A stretch of DNA of 64,000 nt from Salibacterium salarium (GCF_030813635.1 NZ_JAUSUM010000003.1:372001-436000); one strand, 5' to 3'. Positions 47,671 to 55,474 are shown, counted from the stretch's first letter. Program-made: numbers and translations. The notes: generated from the letters alone by a model not told the origin.

Positions 47671-47899
47671 GATACTCCACCTATTCTATATTATAACTTT
47701 CTACTTTATATTATATCGTTCTAATACTTCAAAGACTAGATGAAACTCTATGTATAGACTTGAAATTTCCCATACCTGAAAATTATAATCCAACTATGTT
47801 TTCGACTGCAAATATAACCCCCGGCTGATCTGTGCTGAAGCCGTAATCAAAATCCCTTAAAAATTTGAAAAAGTGCACCCTTTATTGTTATTTTGTTCA

Positions 47900-48253
47900 C
47901 TATTTATTATTTATAACAATTGATAATTTATAGCTCACATATTTACTTAAACCTTCCAAAAATTCTTCAAGTTTCTCATTAGAGGGAAATTTACCTTCAA
48001 GAAGGTAACAACTTTCTCCACTAACTATATAGTTGTTTATCACAAAATCTTTTTGTTTCTTTAAAAACGATAGATAAGGTTTATGATTAGTATCCTTTAT
48101 ATAAATTTGTATAATTGCGTGAATAGAATAACCCATTTTTTCTTGATTAACTTTAATGGTGTACCCCTGAATAACCCCATTTTCTTCTAATTTCGCTACT
48201 CTAGCTGAAGTAGCTGGTCCAGTTAAATGGACTTTCTCACCCAATTCTTTCAT
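47900..48253 (-). pseudogene. Lrp/AsnC family regulator lacking its N-terminus
   Basis: 117 residues that begin in the middle of the helix-turn-helix (MKELGEKVHLTGPATSARVAKLEENGVI) and continue through the RAM domain. Lrp proteins normally have about 25 more N-terminal residues. In frame upstream one reads only NISTICHVSRIT back to a TAA, and no ribosome binding site precedes the ATG. Probably a decayed gene, although the C-terminal domain might still be made. Confidence 0.65.
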
Positions 48254-48449
48254 CGTAATCCGACTTACATGGCAGATTGTAGAAATATTAACTTACACCC
48301 ACATTGGAGCAGTGTGACGGTAACTCTTCAAGTGGACTCACCACAAGCATAAACTTTCATCATTGAAGCTGTTAAAGTGGCAACATCGAATGGACCTTTG
48401 TCCTGCCGGCCCGGAGTCACTTCCGCAGATTCTCCTATCTTTTATATAG

Positions 48450-49106
48450 TTATGCTGCCAGCAACTGTTTCAGTCGGGTATAACTTATAAAGAGTTTTGC
48501 GCTCTCAACATCACCGCTCTTATCATATGTCACTTTCACAAACGGGTCATATTTCGGCTCCACAACAATTTTTGGTATAACACGGACCGTTTTTATTTCC
48601 TCACCTTCCGTATAGTGCAGGATGTACTGAAGGCGACTCGGTTTATCCAGTCGTTTTAACTGCTCCTCCTCTATAAAAACTTCGTTGTCATTGGCCAATT
48701 TTAGATCCTGCAGAGCAGGTTGATTCTGATGATTTGTAATTAACCCCAACACGGTATATCCTCCAAACACCATCATTGTAATAAACAGGATAAGGTTGCC
48801 TAAAAAACTTATAGGTAGAAAAAAAGCAATGAAGGCAAACGGAAATGTGATTAATGGCATCAACTGGTTGGATACCATTCCTTTGTGCTCTTCTTTGTTC
48901 AAATTAACACGTTGACTTTTACGCCACACGTAAGGAATATAAATACACACAGAAATAAACATCACAATCAGGCCCAAACCTATCATGTAGTCTTCAAAGT
49001 TCATTGCGCCGAGCAGGTGTAGGCCAACATAACCTAGAATAAAAAAAAGAAGGATAAACGGGACAATCAATACCACGCGAAAAATAAACGGCTTATCAGT
49101 TAGCAT
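48450..49106 (-). CDS. Hypothetical membrane protein
   Basis: 218 aa; four membrane segments (about 8-32, 40-60, 84-100, 102-122) and a cytoplasmic C-terminal domain of about 85 residues with EEQLKRLDKPSRLQYILHYTEGEEIKTVRVIP. AAAGGAG precedes the ATG. No family recognised. Confidence 0.7.
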   Translation of the reverse strand: MLTDKPFIFRVVLIVPFILLFFILGYVGLHLLGAMNFEDYMIGLGLIVMFISVCIYIPYVWRKSQRVNLNKEEHKGMVSNQLMPLITFPFAFIAFFLPISFLGNLILFITMMVFGGYTVLGLITNHQNQPALQDLKLANDNEVFIEEEQLKRLDKPSRLQYILHYTEGEEIKTVRVIPKIVVEPKYDPFVKVTYDKSGDVESAKLFISYTRLKQLLAA

Positions 49107-49377
49107 ATTTCTCCTTTCAACAAAAAGTTAATAAATACCAATCTGCCCCTAATAATAACACATAAAACCGCACTTTTGCTGCAATTGGTCGTGGTCACAT
49201 TCTACCCCTTCTTCAAGAAGGCAAGACCATGCAGGTCACTATCGAATGCTATTCACCACCATAAATCAACTGCCCCACAACCTTTCCGGAACCTGACTTA
49301 CTTATTCGAGACGTTTCCCAAGTAGCAAGGAAGATGCTGCCTCTTTGGGATGCTTTTCTTCCCTATCTTCACAGCTA

Positions 49378-49410
49378 CAAAAAACGCCTGTACTAAACAG
49401 GCATTGTACG
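49378..49410. terminator. Hairpin in the 49107-49539 gap
   Basis: ACGCCTGT and ACAGGCAT around ACTAA, preceded by AAAAA on the plus strand (a T tract on the minus strand). It could end the transcript of the gene at 49540-50094. The rest of this 433-base gap is featureless. Confidence 0.55.
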
Positions 49411-49539
49411 AATGAACTATATTGGTTTTAGTTTCTTACTTATTTCTCTTCCGTTAATTCAATTATGTACTATATTGTTTACTATATAAACAATACTTCA
49501 AAATATCTCTATATGGATAATAAAGTTATTTCGTTTCAC

Positions 49540-50094
49540 CTATGTATCTTTATCCTCTTTACTCGATGAATTATTCATTGTTTTTGCATGATCCTTGTGC
49601 TTTATATAATTAGTGATACCGATCATTATTCCAAGAACGGATGCGGTGAGCAGGAAAGTCCCGCCAATAATAAAATATAAAAGAAGAAGAACTATTCCCA
49701 CTCCCAAAACATAAAAATCGATTCTTAGCTTAAGATCTAATATAGAATTCACGTTATGAGGGAGACTAAATCCAGTGAATAAACCAGCGACTCCACTAAT
49801 TAGAAAGATTGATATAAAGATAAACGTCCCATATACGTATGCATTATAATAATAGGGGTGAGAATCAGTAACATAAAAAAGAAATAAAGCATATAAAAGT
49901 ACTGATCCGAGACCTAGATGAATGAGAAATCGCTTTGTGTCTTTCGTTAGTATTAATTTATAATGTAATTGCTCGATACCTTCAATATGATTGCCTCGTT
50001 TATGAATCCATAACAGTGTTACTTGTTGAAATGTAAATACAAGCATATAAATAAGAGCCGCATATAATCCATTGTCAGTTATAAGCTGTTCCAT
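49540..50094 (-). CDS. Hypothetical membrane protein
   Basis: 184 aa, five predicted membrane segments, with a short charged C-terminal tail (KHKDHAKTMNNSSSKEDKD). ATG at 50094 is preferred with AGGAGG ten bases upstream. No family recognised. It lies just outside the terminator of the sigma-factor island. Confidence 0.65.
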   Translation of the reverse strand: MEQLITDNGLYAALIYMLVFTFQQVTLLWIHKRGNHIEGIEQLHYKLILTKDTKRFLIHLGLGSVLLYALFLFYVTDSHPYYYNAYVYGTFIFISIFLISGVAGLFTGFSLPHNVNSILDLKLRIDFYVLGVGIVLLLLYFIIGGTFLLTASVLGIMIGITNYIKHKDHAKTMNNSSSKEDKDT

Positions 50095-50177
50095 TATTTC
50101 GAGACCTCCTTTGCATGTAATTACCATAACATTTAAAGTTTACCACAAAATAATATTTAAAAAATAGAGCGAATGTT

Positions 50178-50210
50178 TGAAAAACCTCATGCTTTAAGCA
50201 TGAGGTTTTT
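50178..50210 (-). terminator. Terminator that contains the end of the 65-aa gene
   Basis: AAAACCTCATGC and GCATGAGGTTTT form a perfect stem around TTTAA, followed on the minus strand by TTTTTC. The TAA stop of the 65-aa gene lies in the loop and its last codons form the stem. Confidence 0.85.
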
Positions 50211-50391
50211 GGTTCCCGAGATTCTTAAGTTTATCGGAAATTTCATTTTTTAATTCTTCTCGTTTGGATTGCTTTTGAGTATGATTTCCTTCTTGAATTA
50301 ATCCAGCAATTGAGGATAATTCCTTCACCATACCTGTGAGTTCTTCGCTAGGTTCTGAGCTATTAGGCTTTTGTTTAGCGTTATCTGTCAT
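50194..50391 (-). CDS. Small charged protein in the sigma island
   Basis: 65 aa, rich in Lys, Glu, Gln and Ser, without membrane segments. ATG at 50391 sits seven bases after AAGGAGGG. It starts 33 bases after the stop of the 192-aa gene and so shares its transcript. The central segment SEELTGMVKELSSIAGLIQEG could form an amphipathic helix. Function unknown; a chaperone or immunity partner of the 192-aa protein is a guess. Confidence 0.7.
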   Translation of the reverse strand: MTDNAKQKPNSSEPSEELTGMVKELSSIAGLIQEGNHTQKQSKREELKNEISDKLKNLGNQKPHA

Positions 50392-50423
50392 TTGGAAGCC
50401 CTCCTTTAAAAAAGACAAAACTA

Positions 50424-51002
50424 CTAGGCTAAACCATTAATAGCAGACAGAATGAATCCAGTTGCAGCAGCCCCTGCAACAGCAGCAGGTGTAGTAGTCA
50501 CTATTAAATATCCCAACGCTACTAATAGTAAAGCAACAACTATTGCTTTAACACCTGCGACGAAATCATCCCAACTTGTCGGAATGCTCAAAGTCCATCC
50601 TCGCGTTATTGAGAACTGCATATAATCTCGAGTCCTATTCACTGGTCTTTTTATATGAGTGAATAGTGTAAAAGAACCAGTGACGTCAATATCTAATCCG
50701 TTACTCTTATTAACTAGACTCGCCTCGTCCCAGTCTAACGATGGAGAATCAGCGCCCACCATAAAATAATCATTTAAAAGAGAATCCAGGCGTGACAACT
50801 GTCTAGTTTGAGAAGCGTTAAAGTTAAGGTCATCTCTTATATGATAGATATTAGAAATACTTCCTCCGCTATAAAGATTGATATAAGGACCATCAAGTCC
50901 AACACCGATTCCCGTATCAATGCCATCTGCATACCCTCGTTCACCTGAGAATGTGTAACCAAAAGCGGGATAACTAAAGTCTACTTCTTTTGTTCTTGCC
51001 AT
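50424..51002 (-). CDS. 192-aa protein of unknown function, hydrophobic C-terminal hairpin
   Basis: No signal peptide. Residues 1-145 look beta-rich and soluble, with DGIDTGIGVGLDGPYINLYSGGSI and DIDVTGSFTLFTHIKRPV. Residues about 148-192 are two hydrophobic stretches (AIVVALLLVALGYLIVTTT and AAVAGAAATGFILSAING) separated by a Pro turn, like a membrane hairpin. No family recognised. Driven by a promoter shared with the sigma operon (51058-51086) and followed by the 65-aa gene. Candidate effector of the island, perhaps pore-forming; inferred from shape and context only. Confidence 0.7.
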   Translation of the reverse strand: MARTKEVDFSYPAFGYTFSGERGYADGIDTGIGVGLDGPYINLYSGGSISNIYHIRDDLNFNASQTRQLSRLDSLLNDYFMVGADSPSLDWDEASLVNKSNGLDIDVTGSFTLFTHIKRPVNRTRDYMQFSITRGWTLSIPTSWDDFVAGVKAIVVALLLVALGYLIVTTTPAAVAGAAATGFILSAINGLA

Positions 51003-51057
51003 ACATCATCTTCCTTTCTATTCTATCATTGGATCGCTTAGCGACCTCTTATTGTAG

Positions 51058-51086
51058 AAAGTGGATAGAACGAAGAAAATATCAAC
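51058..51086 (-). promoter_or_regulatory. Candidate SigO-type promoter of the 192-aa gene
   Basis: On the minus strand GTTGAT, a 17-bp spacer, then CACTTT. The 12 bases GGTTGATATTTT are identical to those before the sigma gene, and the distance to CACTTT is the same. The -10 lies 55 bases before the ATG. Confidence 0.65.
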
Positions 51087-51102
51087 CATACCCAGTAAAT
51101 AA

Positions 51103-51127
51103 TAAAAAAAGATGAATTGAATCATCT
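51103..51127 (-). terminator. Terminator downstream of the YvrJ-like gene
   Basis: AGATGA(T) and (A)TCATCT around TTCAA-type loop; on the minus strand followed by TTTTTTTATT. It ends the yvrJ-like transcript before the 192-aa gene promoter. Confidence 0.75.
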
Positions 51128-51307
51128 GTTTAGGAATAATAAAGTCGTTGAAACATCGCAATTTAAACACGGTAGATCAAAAACCAGAAATAATAAAGTT
51201 GTTTCATATTCCCACTGCCATTTTCAAAAGCTCTACAGCAAGATAAGCAATGTTTATACTTTAGAAAAAACAGTACTCAGCAGCAATCCGTGTTCTTATT
51301 TACCGTT

Positions 51308-51469
51308 CTACCTTTCATCATTAGATTGTTTTTCAACATTTTGGTTTAATTTTTCTATGGTTAAAGATAGATCGTTTAATTTCTTTTCTAATCTAAATAA
51401 CAGTAATAGTGCTATAACTGCAGGAAACCCAACCTCACTTATAGCTTTTGAAATCTCAATTATATCCAT
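51308..51469 (-). CDS. YvrJ family small membrane protein
   Basis: 53 aa. The pattern SEVGFPAVIALLLLFRLEKKLNDLSLTIEKLN is the YvrJ signature: one membrane helix with an internal GFPAV motif, then a charged coiled helix. ATG at 51469 is seven bases after AAAGGAGGG. YvrJ is encoded near sigO and rsoA in Bacillus subtilis and near holin and amidase genes in phages. It lies divergent from the sigma gene, under its own promoter of the same type. A holin-like role is inferred. Confidence 0.85.
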   Translation of the reverse strand: MDIIEISKAISEVGFPAVIALLLLFRLEKKLNDLSLTIEKLNQNVEKQSNDER

Positions 51470-51492
51470 AGTAACTCCCTCCTTTTTTTAAA

Positions 51493-51521
51493 AAAGTGAA
51501 AACAATAATGCTTTTAACAAC
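51493..51521 (-). promoter_or_regulatory. Candidate SigO-type promoter of the YvrJ-like gene
   Basis: Minus strand: GTTGTT, a 17-bp spacer, then CACTTT, 24 bases before the ATG. One base differs from the other -35 boxes. The spacing is identical. Confidence 0.6.
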
Positions 51522-51578
51522 AAATTGTAACCGATGTAAAAAAATGATACATTTAATAAGAACATATGTTCTTTTTTG

Positions 51579-51607
51579 GTTGATATTTTATATAGTTTTT
51601 TCACTTT
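51579..51607 (+). promoter_or_regulatory. Candidate SigO-type promoter of the sigma operon
   Basis: GTTGAT at 51579-51584, a 17-bp spacer, then CACTTT at 51602-51607, 31 bases before the TTG start. Its presence before the sigma gene itself suggests autoregulation. Confidence 0.65.
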
Positions 51608-51637
51608 TTGTAGTAAAGGGAATAAAGGAGGGATATT

Positions 51638-52252
51638 TTGTGTGGTTACACTAAAAGGCTCAACGATTTTATAGCAAACCATCAGAATGCTTTCAATGAA
51701 CCGATTTTACAAAAATTTCACAGCTACCGGGAAAACGTAGTTCTTTTAGAAAACTATCTCGAAAATCCTAATGACGAAAGTAAAGAACAATTAGACAAAT
51801 GTTTTAAAGAATTTTTCAAAAAATCTAGACTAATGAAGTACATTACATCATTAATTCATATTTTTGCTGTTGATTTTGATAAAAAAAGGAAACATCACTA
51901 TCAGAAAAACCAATTAATCGTAGATCAACCTATGACAAATGAAGAAACAGAAAATAATGGTACTCTTTTAGACACCCTAGTTTTTGACAGTTTTGATTAT
52001 TTGGAAGAAGTATTGCCAACGAATATAGAAGATCACATTAGTAGTCAAAAAATGTGGGAAATAATCTCTGGTCTGCCAAATAAACAAAAAGAAATTTTAT
52101 CTCTCTTCTATGTACTAAATTTCAGCAATAAAGAAATCGCTTCGTTATTCCAAGAAACACCTCAAAACATATCTAAACAGCATTTGTCGGCTTTAAAAAC
52201 TATTTATAAAAAATATGTTATCCAAGAGGAGGACCATAATAATGAGCGATAA
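51638..52252 (+). CDS. SigO-like alternative sigma factor
   Basis: 204-aa sigma factor-like protein. The C-terminus (about 140-195) is a region 4 helix-turn-helix for the -35 element: GLPNKQKEILSLFYVLNFSNKEIASLFQETPQNISKQHLSALKTI. The N-terminal part (1-105, with KFHSYRENVVLLENYL and DFDKKRKHHYQKNQLIVDQPM) resembles Bacillus YvrI/SigO. It lacks an evident full region 2, which the RsoA-like partner encoded downstream would supply. The start is TTG at 51638, five bases after AAAGGAGG; no ATG is available nearby. It probably drives the four promoters of this island. Confidence 0.82.
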   Translation: MCGYTKRLNDFIANHQNAFNEPILQKFHSYRENVVLLENYLENPNDESKEQLDKCFKEFFKKSRLMKYITSLIHIFAVDFDKKRKHHYQKNQLIVDQPMTNEETENNGTLLDTLVFDSFDYLEEVLPTNIEDHISSQKMWEIISGLPNKQKEILSLFYVLNFSNKEIASLFQETPQNISKQHLSALKTIYKKYVIQEEDHNNER

Positions 52253-52472
52253 TATAAAAAGAGATGATAAAACGCTTGAAGAAGAGGATGTTAATAGGGT
52301 TTTAGAAACGGTTAAACCTAAAATTAAAAAGTCGTTAAACAACACTACACCTCAAGACAGGGACGATTTAGAACAAGAACTAGCTTTGAAAATTATTGAG
52401 AAAAAAGAAACTATGGATTTTTCGGATGTCCCTGGTTTTTGGGAATTTATAAACTTAAAAAGCAATGCATGA
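52242..52472 (+). CDS. RsoA-like co-sigma protein
   Basis: 76 aa. The pattern PKIKKSLNNTTPQDRDDLEQELALKIIEKKE followed by DVPGFWEFI matches RsoA (YvrHa), a small protein that resembles sigma region 2 and works together with SigO in Bacillus subtilis. It overlaps the sigma gene by 11 bases, and AGGAGG precedes the ATG. Together the two would make a divided sigma factor. Confidence 0.8.
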   Translation: MSDNIKRDDKTLEEEDVNRVLETVKPKIKKSLNNTTPQDRDDLEQELALKIIEKKETMDFSDVPGFWEFINLKSNA

Positions 52473-52509
52473 AACAATAAACATCTTAAATATTTAAGGA
52501 GGACATATA

Positions 52510-53049
52510 ATGGCATATATCGTGTTAGATCCTGGGCACGGTGGTTCTGACCCTGGAGCTGTTTATCAAGATACTAAGGAAAAAGAATTGACTTTATTGA
52601 TTGCAAGAAAAGTAAGTGAACATTTTAAAGTAGATAAGAAACACTCAGTGAAAATGACGAGAAACAATGATAATTATTTGTCTTTAGAAGAAAGAGTAAA
52701 AATAGCTAATGATTGGGGGGCGGATTATTTTGTTTCTTTACATCATAACGCCGGAGGCGGGCATGGATTTGAAAGTTATGTTTATTCCGGAAATAAAAAT
52801 ACTGAAACAAAAGAAAAGCAGGAAATAGTTCATAGATCCATTATGAGCTTCTTACAGTCTTATGAACTTCCCGACCGAGGGATGAAAGAAAACAATTATT
52901 TCGTATTAAAAAATACCAAAATGTCAGCTATTTTACTCGAAAATCTATTTTTAGACCATGATAAAGATGTGGCTTTACTATCAAAAAACGAGTTTATAAC
53001 AAATTTATCTACCTCGATATACGAAGGTGTTGAGTTATCGTTAAATTAA
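52510..53049 (+). CDS. N-acetylmuramoyl-L-alanine amidase (Amidase_3)
   Basis: 179-aa zinc amidase that cuts the lactyl-peptide bond of peptidoglycan. Zinc ligands are His10 (VLDPGHGG), Glu26 (KELTLLIARKV) and His78 (SLHHNAGG); the catalytic Glu144 is in ILLENLFLDH. There is no signal peptide and no wall-binding domain, so it needs another way to reach the wall, for instance a holin-like partner or lysis. It follows the sigma and RsoA-like genes, 38 bases on, and probably shares their transcript. Confidence 0.92.
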   Translation: MAYIVLDPGHGGSDPGAVYQDTKEKELTLLIARKVSEHFKVDKKHSVKMTRNNDNYLSLEERVKIANDWGADYFVSLHHNAGGGHGFESYVYSGNKNTETKEKQEIVHRSIMSFLQSYELPDRGMKENNYFVLKNTKMSAILLENLFLDHDKDVALLSKNEFITNLSTSIYEGVELSLN

Positions 53050-53192
53050 TTACTTATTGATTGTTTTGTAGATTTCTTTTTTCTTATCATCCATACGTTT
53101 AGGATAAAACTGAAAATGATGAACAGCAATAATATGAGGGAACCTGTACAGCAACCGATTCCCTATTTAACTCGAAATAATGACACACAAAA

Positions 53193-53238
53193 AAGCCCGA
53201 ATAGGGATACTATTTTAAATGTCCATTATTCGGGGATT
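53193..53238 (+). terminator. Imperfect hairpin downstream of the amidase operon
   Basis: CCCGAATAGGGATA and ATTATTCGGGG pair with an internal mismatch across about 20 bases; followed by ATTATTTC. It lies between convergent genes. Confidence 0.5.
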
Positions 53239-53294
53239 ATTTCAATACGACATTAAGGATATTTTTTTCATCTAATTAACATCCAGGTAATTAA

Positions 53295-53504
53295 CTATTT
53301 CTTTTTCAAAGGGGACGGCCGCCCTGTGATTAATCGTAATAACCCTAACAGAGATAGCGCAACTAGCGCTGCCACAATTAACCACTCATAGATATTATCA
53401 AATGAAAAAGACAAACTTCCAAAAAAAGCGAATGACAATGCACTAGTAGCCATAATAAATGTATACACACCCATCAACCGGGTACGCAATTTCTCATTCA
53501 TCAT
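53295..53504 (-). CDS. Small membrane protein, unknown
   Basis: 69 aa with two membrane segments (about 12-33, 38-60) and a basic ending RPSPLKKK. AGAGGTGTT precedes adjacent ATG codons at 53504 and 53501. By size it could be an immunity protein for a membrane-active effector of the island, but its promoter does not show the shared motif. No family recognised. Confidence 0.6.
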   Translation of the reverse strand: MMNEKLRTRLMGVYTFIMATSALSFAFFGSLSFSFDNIYEWLIVAALVALSLLGLLRLITGRPSPLKKK

Positions 53505-53654
53505 AACACCTCTTTCAATAAAAATTATTTAACTAAATGGTATATTATTGGTTTAAAATTTCAACATCTAATCGTCACGGGTATTAATTTTATTTAGGAC
53601 GACATCGTTAAAAATAGATAGTTAGTACAACCATTAAACAGAACCGGGGTGTGA

Positions 53655-53800
53655 GAGGACGGAGGTTAATCACCTCCTCCTACTCTATGCGAGGGTGGTG
53701 GTTCACAAATCTGTCCGAGGAGCTTCTGGAATATGGCACAAGCAGCTCTTTCTGATGGCAATACTCAATAGCGCTAAACGATCAAATAAATGGATTATTT
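53655..53800 (+). pseudogene. Possible degraded holin-like type I toxin locus
   Basis: A long hairpin (GAGAGGA-GGAGGT with ACCTCC-TCCT-CTC, about 53654-53686) precedes GGTGGTTCAC, the context usual for Bacillus holin-like type I toxin genes. The expected coding region follows in two frames: SFWNMAQAAL, then FLMAILNSAKRSNK, needing one frameshift, and the ATG appears lost. The identification rests on pattern memory and is uncertain. It fills much of the 53505-53902 gap. Confidence 0.35.
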
Positions 53801-53832
53801 CAAAGGTCCAAAACTATTCTTTGTATAAATCA

Positions 53833-53861
53833 GTTGATTCTTCCATTATATTTTTCACTAT
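53833..53861 (+). promoter_or_regulatory. Candidate SigO-type promoter of the 113-aa gene
   Basis: GTTGAT at 53833-53838, a 17-bp spacer, then CACTAT at 53856-53861, 42 bases before the start codon. The -10 differs at one position from the other three. Confidence 0.6.
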
Positions 53862-53902
53862 TAGAAGTGTAACCAAATAAACTATTTGAGGAGGAATTAA
53901 TT

Positions 53903-54244
53903 GTGCCTTGGACAACTACAGGAGAAGAAACAAAAGACTTTGCTTTGGATGGAGAATTTGCCGAGTACATTAATGAAGAAACTGGAGGAAGTTTTGGTGA
54001 TTTTGCAGAAATGTATAGTGGAATTGGTATTTCACAGATTTCTTATCATCTTGGAAAATATATCCCTCACCCTGTAGCTAGAGCACTACACATTGCAGGG
54101 TCTGCTTTATCTATCGATGCGTTAATTGACCTTATTAATGCAGAAAGTCATAGACAAGAAAGAGAAGACGTGCTAGAAGAAGCTCATAAAAACGGAGGTT
54201 CTGTTATTCGTGTCAGAACAGTATTATCAAAGTTACAGTGGTAA
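53903..54244 (+). CDS. 113-aa protein of unknown function under a SigO-type promoter
   Basis: GTG start at 53903, eight bases after GAGGAGG. No signal peptide or clear membrane helix; the middle (GIGISQISYHLGKYIPHPVARALHIAGSALSIDALIDLI) is amphipathic to mildly hydrophobic and the ends are acidic, then basic. No family recognised. Membership in the island is supported by its promoter. It could be a second effector or a regulator. Confidence 0.7.
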   Translation: MPWTTTGEETKDFALDGEFAEYINEETGGSFGDFAEMYSGIGISQISYHLGKYIPHPVARALHIAGSALSIDALIDLINAESHRQEREDVLEEAHKNGGSVIRVRTVLSKLQW

Positions 54245-54321
54245 ACATCATACTAGACGAACTGTTACGAGCTATTCATATTATTACCAACCTAGGACTT
54301 TAGCTAATTTTTCAACACAAT

Positions 54322-54520
54322 TTGTAGCTTTGGAATAAAGTTTAATCAAAAATATTCCGCAAAAACTCATTCTGGGGCAAATAAAAAGAATCCATTAAAA
54401 AAAAGATTGATCAAAATGGGTTCTTCTCTAATAAATTAGTATACATCTTTTATAAAAAAGTTTAATCATCTTCATCCTATGATCTTCCGCAATCGCGCCC
54501 GTTTGTTGAAAGCAAACCAT
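54322..54520 (+). repeat. Dispersed repeat, copy 3
   Basis: TTGTAGCTTTGGAATAAAG, TTTAATCAAAA, then TTGATCAAAATGG at 54402 and CGCAATCGCGCCCGTTTGTT near 54490, in the same order as copy 2. A related GGCCCGTTTGCGGTATAG occurs again at 55432. It fills the 54245-54530 gap. Confidence 0.5.
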
Positions 54521-54530
54521 CGTTTGGAAA

Positions 54531-55313
54531 TTATGTATGTTGCGTATTCACTATATCTACGATGTCCGTTCTGCTTTGGCTTAAATACCAATTCGAGTTT
54601 TTTGATAAATCAATTTGGACTTTCCTTATTGTTTCAATGCTATCTTCTAAACGATGGACGATATCTCCCTTTGGTGAGATTACCATCGTTGAACACCCTT
54701 GATCCGAATGAGCAATATTTGAAGAAATAACATAGCTTTGATTTTCTGCAGCCCGACTCATTAAATGAGCGTTCCACACTGAAAGATTGTTAGAGTCGAG
54801 AACGTTGGTGAGATAAAAAAGCATTTGCGAACCGTTTAACGACAGATACTTCCATTGCTCGGGAAACCTTATCTCCCGACATAACTGAATAGAAGCTTTA
54901 ACATTTGTACGGTCAATATTCATTTCAAAACAAGTTAATTCATTTCCTTCTTTTAGAACATCTCGTTCGTGAGTAGCTAGATTAACTTTTTTGTAAGTAA
55001 AATCAACACCTTTTGGAGATATATAAATACCAGCATTGTACCAATAATTATTCTCCATTATGCAAGAGCCAAAGATTAAATGAATATTCCTCTCACTAAC
55101 GACTTCCTCAAGTTTTATTAAAGCTTCATTTATTTCATAAGCAGTTGAGGAACTTAAAAAATCTAAGTCATGCGAATATCCAGATAAACATCCTTCAGGC
55201 ATAACCACAATTTCATTCTTATCCGCTTTTGCCAAAAGCCCTAGCATCTTTTGTAGGTTTTCCTTCACATTAAAGGTTGGAGTAAAATGTGATATAGCAA
55301 GGCTTATTTCCAT
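54531..55313 (-). CDS. Carbon-nitrogen hydrolase (nitrilase superfamily)
   Basis: 260-aa amidase-type enzyme. The Glu-Lys-Cys triad is Glu40 (VVMPEGCLSGY), Lys109 (YKKVNLATHERD) and Cys145 (IQLCREIRFPE). Substrate unknown; the branch resembles small aliphatic amidases and N-carbamoyl hydrolases. ATG at 55313 is preferred behind GGAGGG; an ATG eight codons earlier is less well placed. Confidence 0.85.
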   Translation of the reverse strand: MEISLAISHFTPTFNVKENLQKMLGLLAKADKNEIVVMPEGCLSGYSHDLDFLSSSTAYEINEALIKLEEVVSERNIHLIFGSCIMENNYWYNAGIYISPKGVDFTYKKVNLATHERDVLKEGNELTCFEMNIDRTNVKASIQLCREIRFPEQWKYLSLNGSQMLFYLTNVLDSNNLSVWNAHLMSRAAENQSYVISSNIAHSDQGCSTMVISPKGDIVHRLEDSIETIRKVQIDLSKNSNWYLSQSRTDIVDIVNTQHT

Positions 55314-55474
55314 AGTTGCTATTCCCTCCTGTACCATCTACCTTAAGTAGTCGTTTCGATTACTGCACAAAATAACATCACCTTACTACCTTCAATTTAT
55401 CTACAAATAATCCTTTTTTATTCCGTTATCTGGCCCGTTTGCGGTATAGCCTTATATTACTTTTATCATAAGAA

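Noticed and set aside
51117-51491. Plus-strand ORF of 124 codons
   Set aside because: It is the opposite strand of the YvrJ-like gene and its terminator, has no ribosome binding site and an implausible composition.
53041-53150. Minus-strand hydrophobic reading frame (GSLILLLFIIFSFILNVWMIRKKK)
   Set aside because: It resembles a small membrane peptide, but a TAG stands just before it, and no start codon with a ribosome binding site is available.
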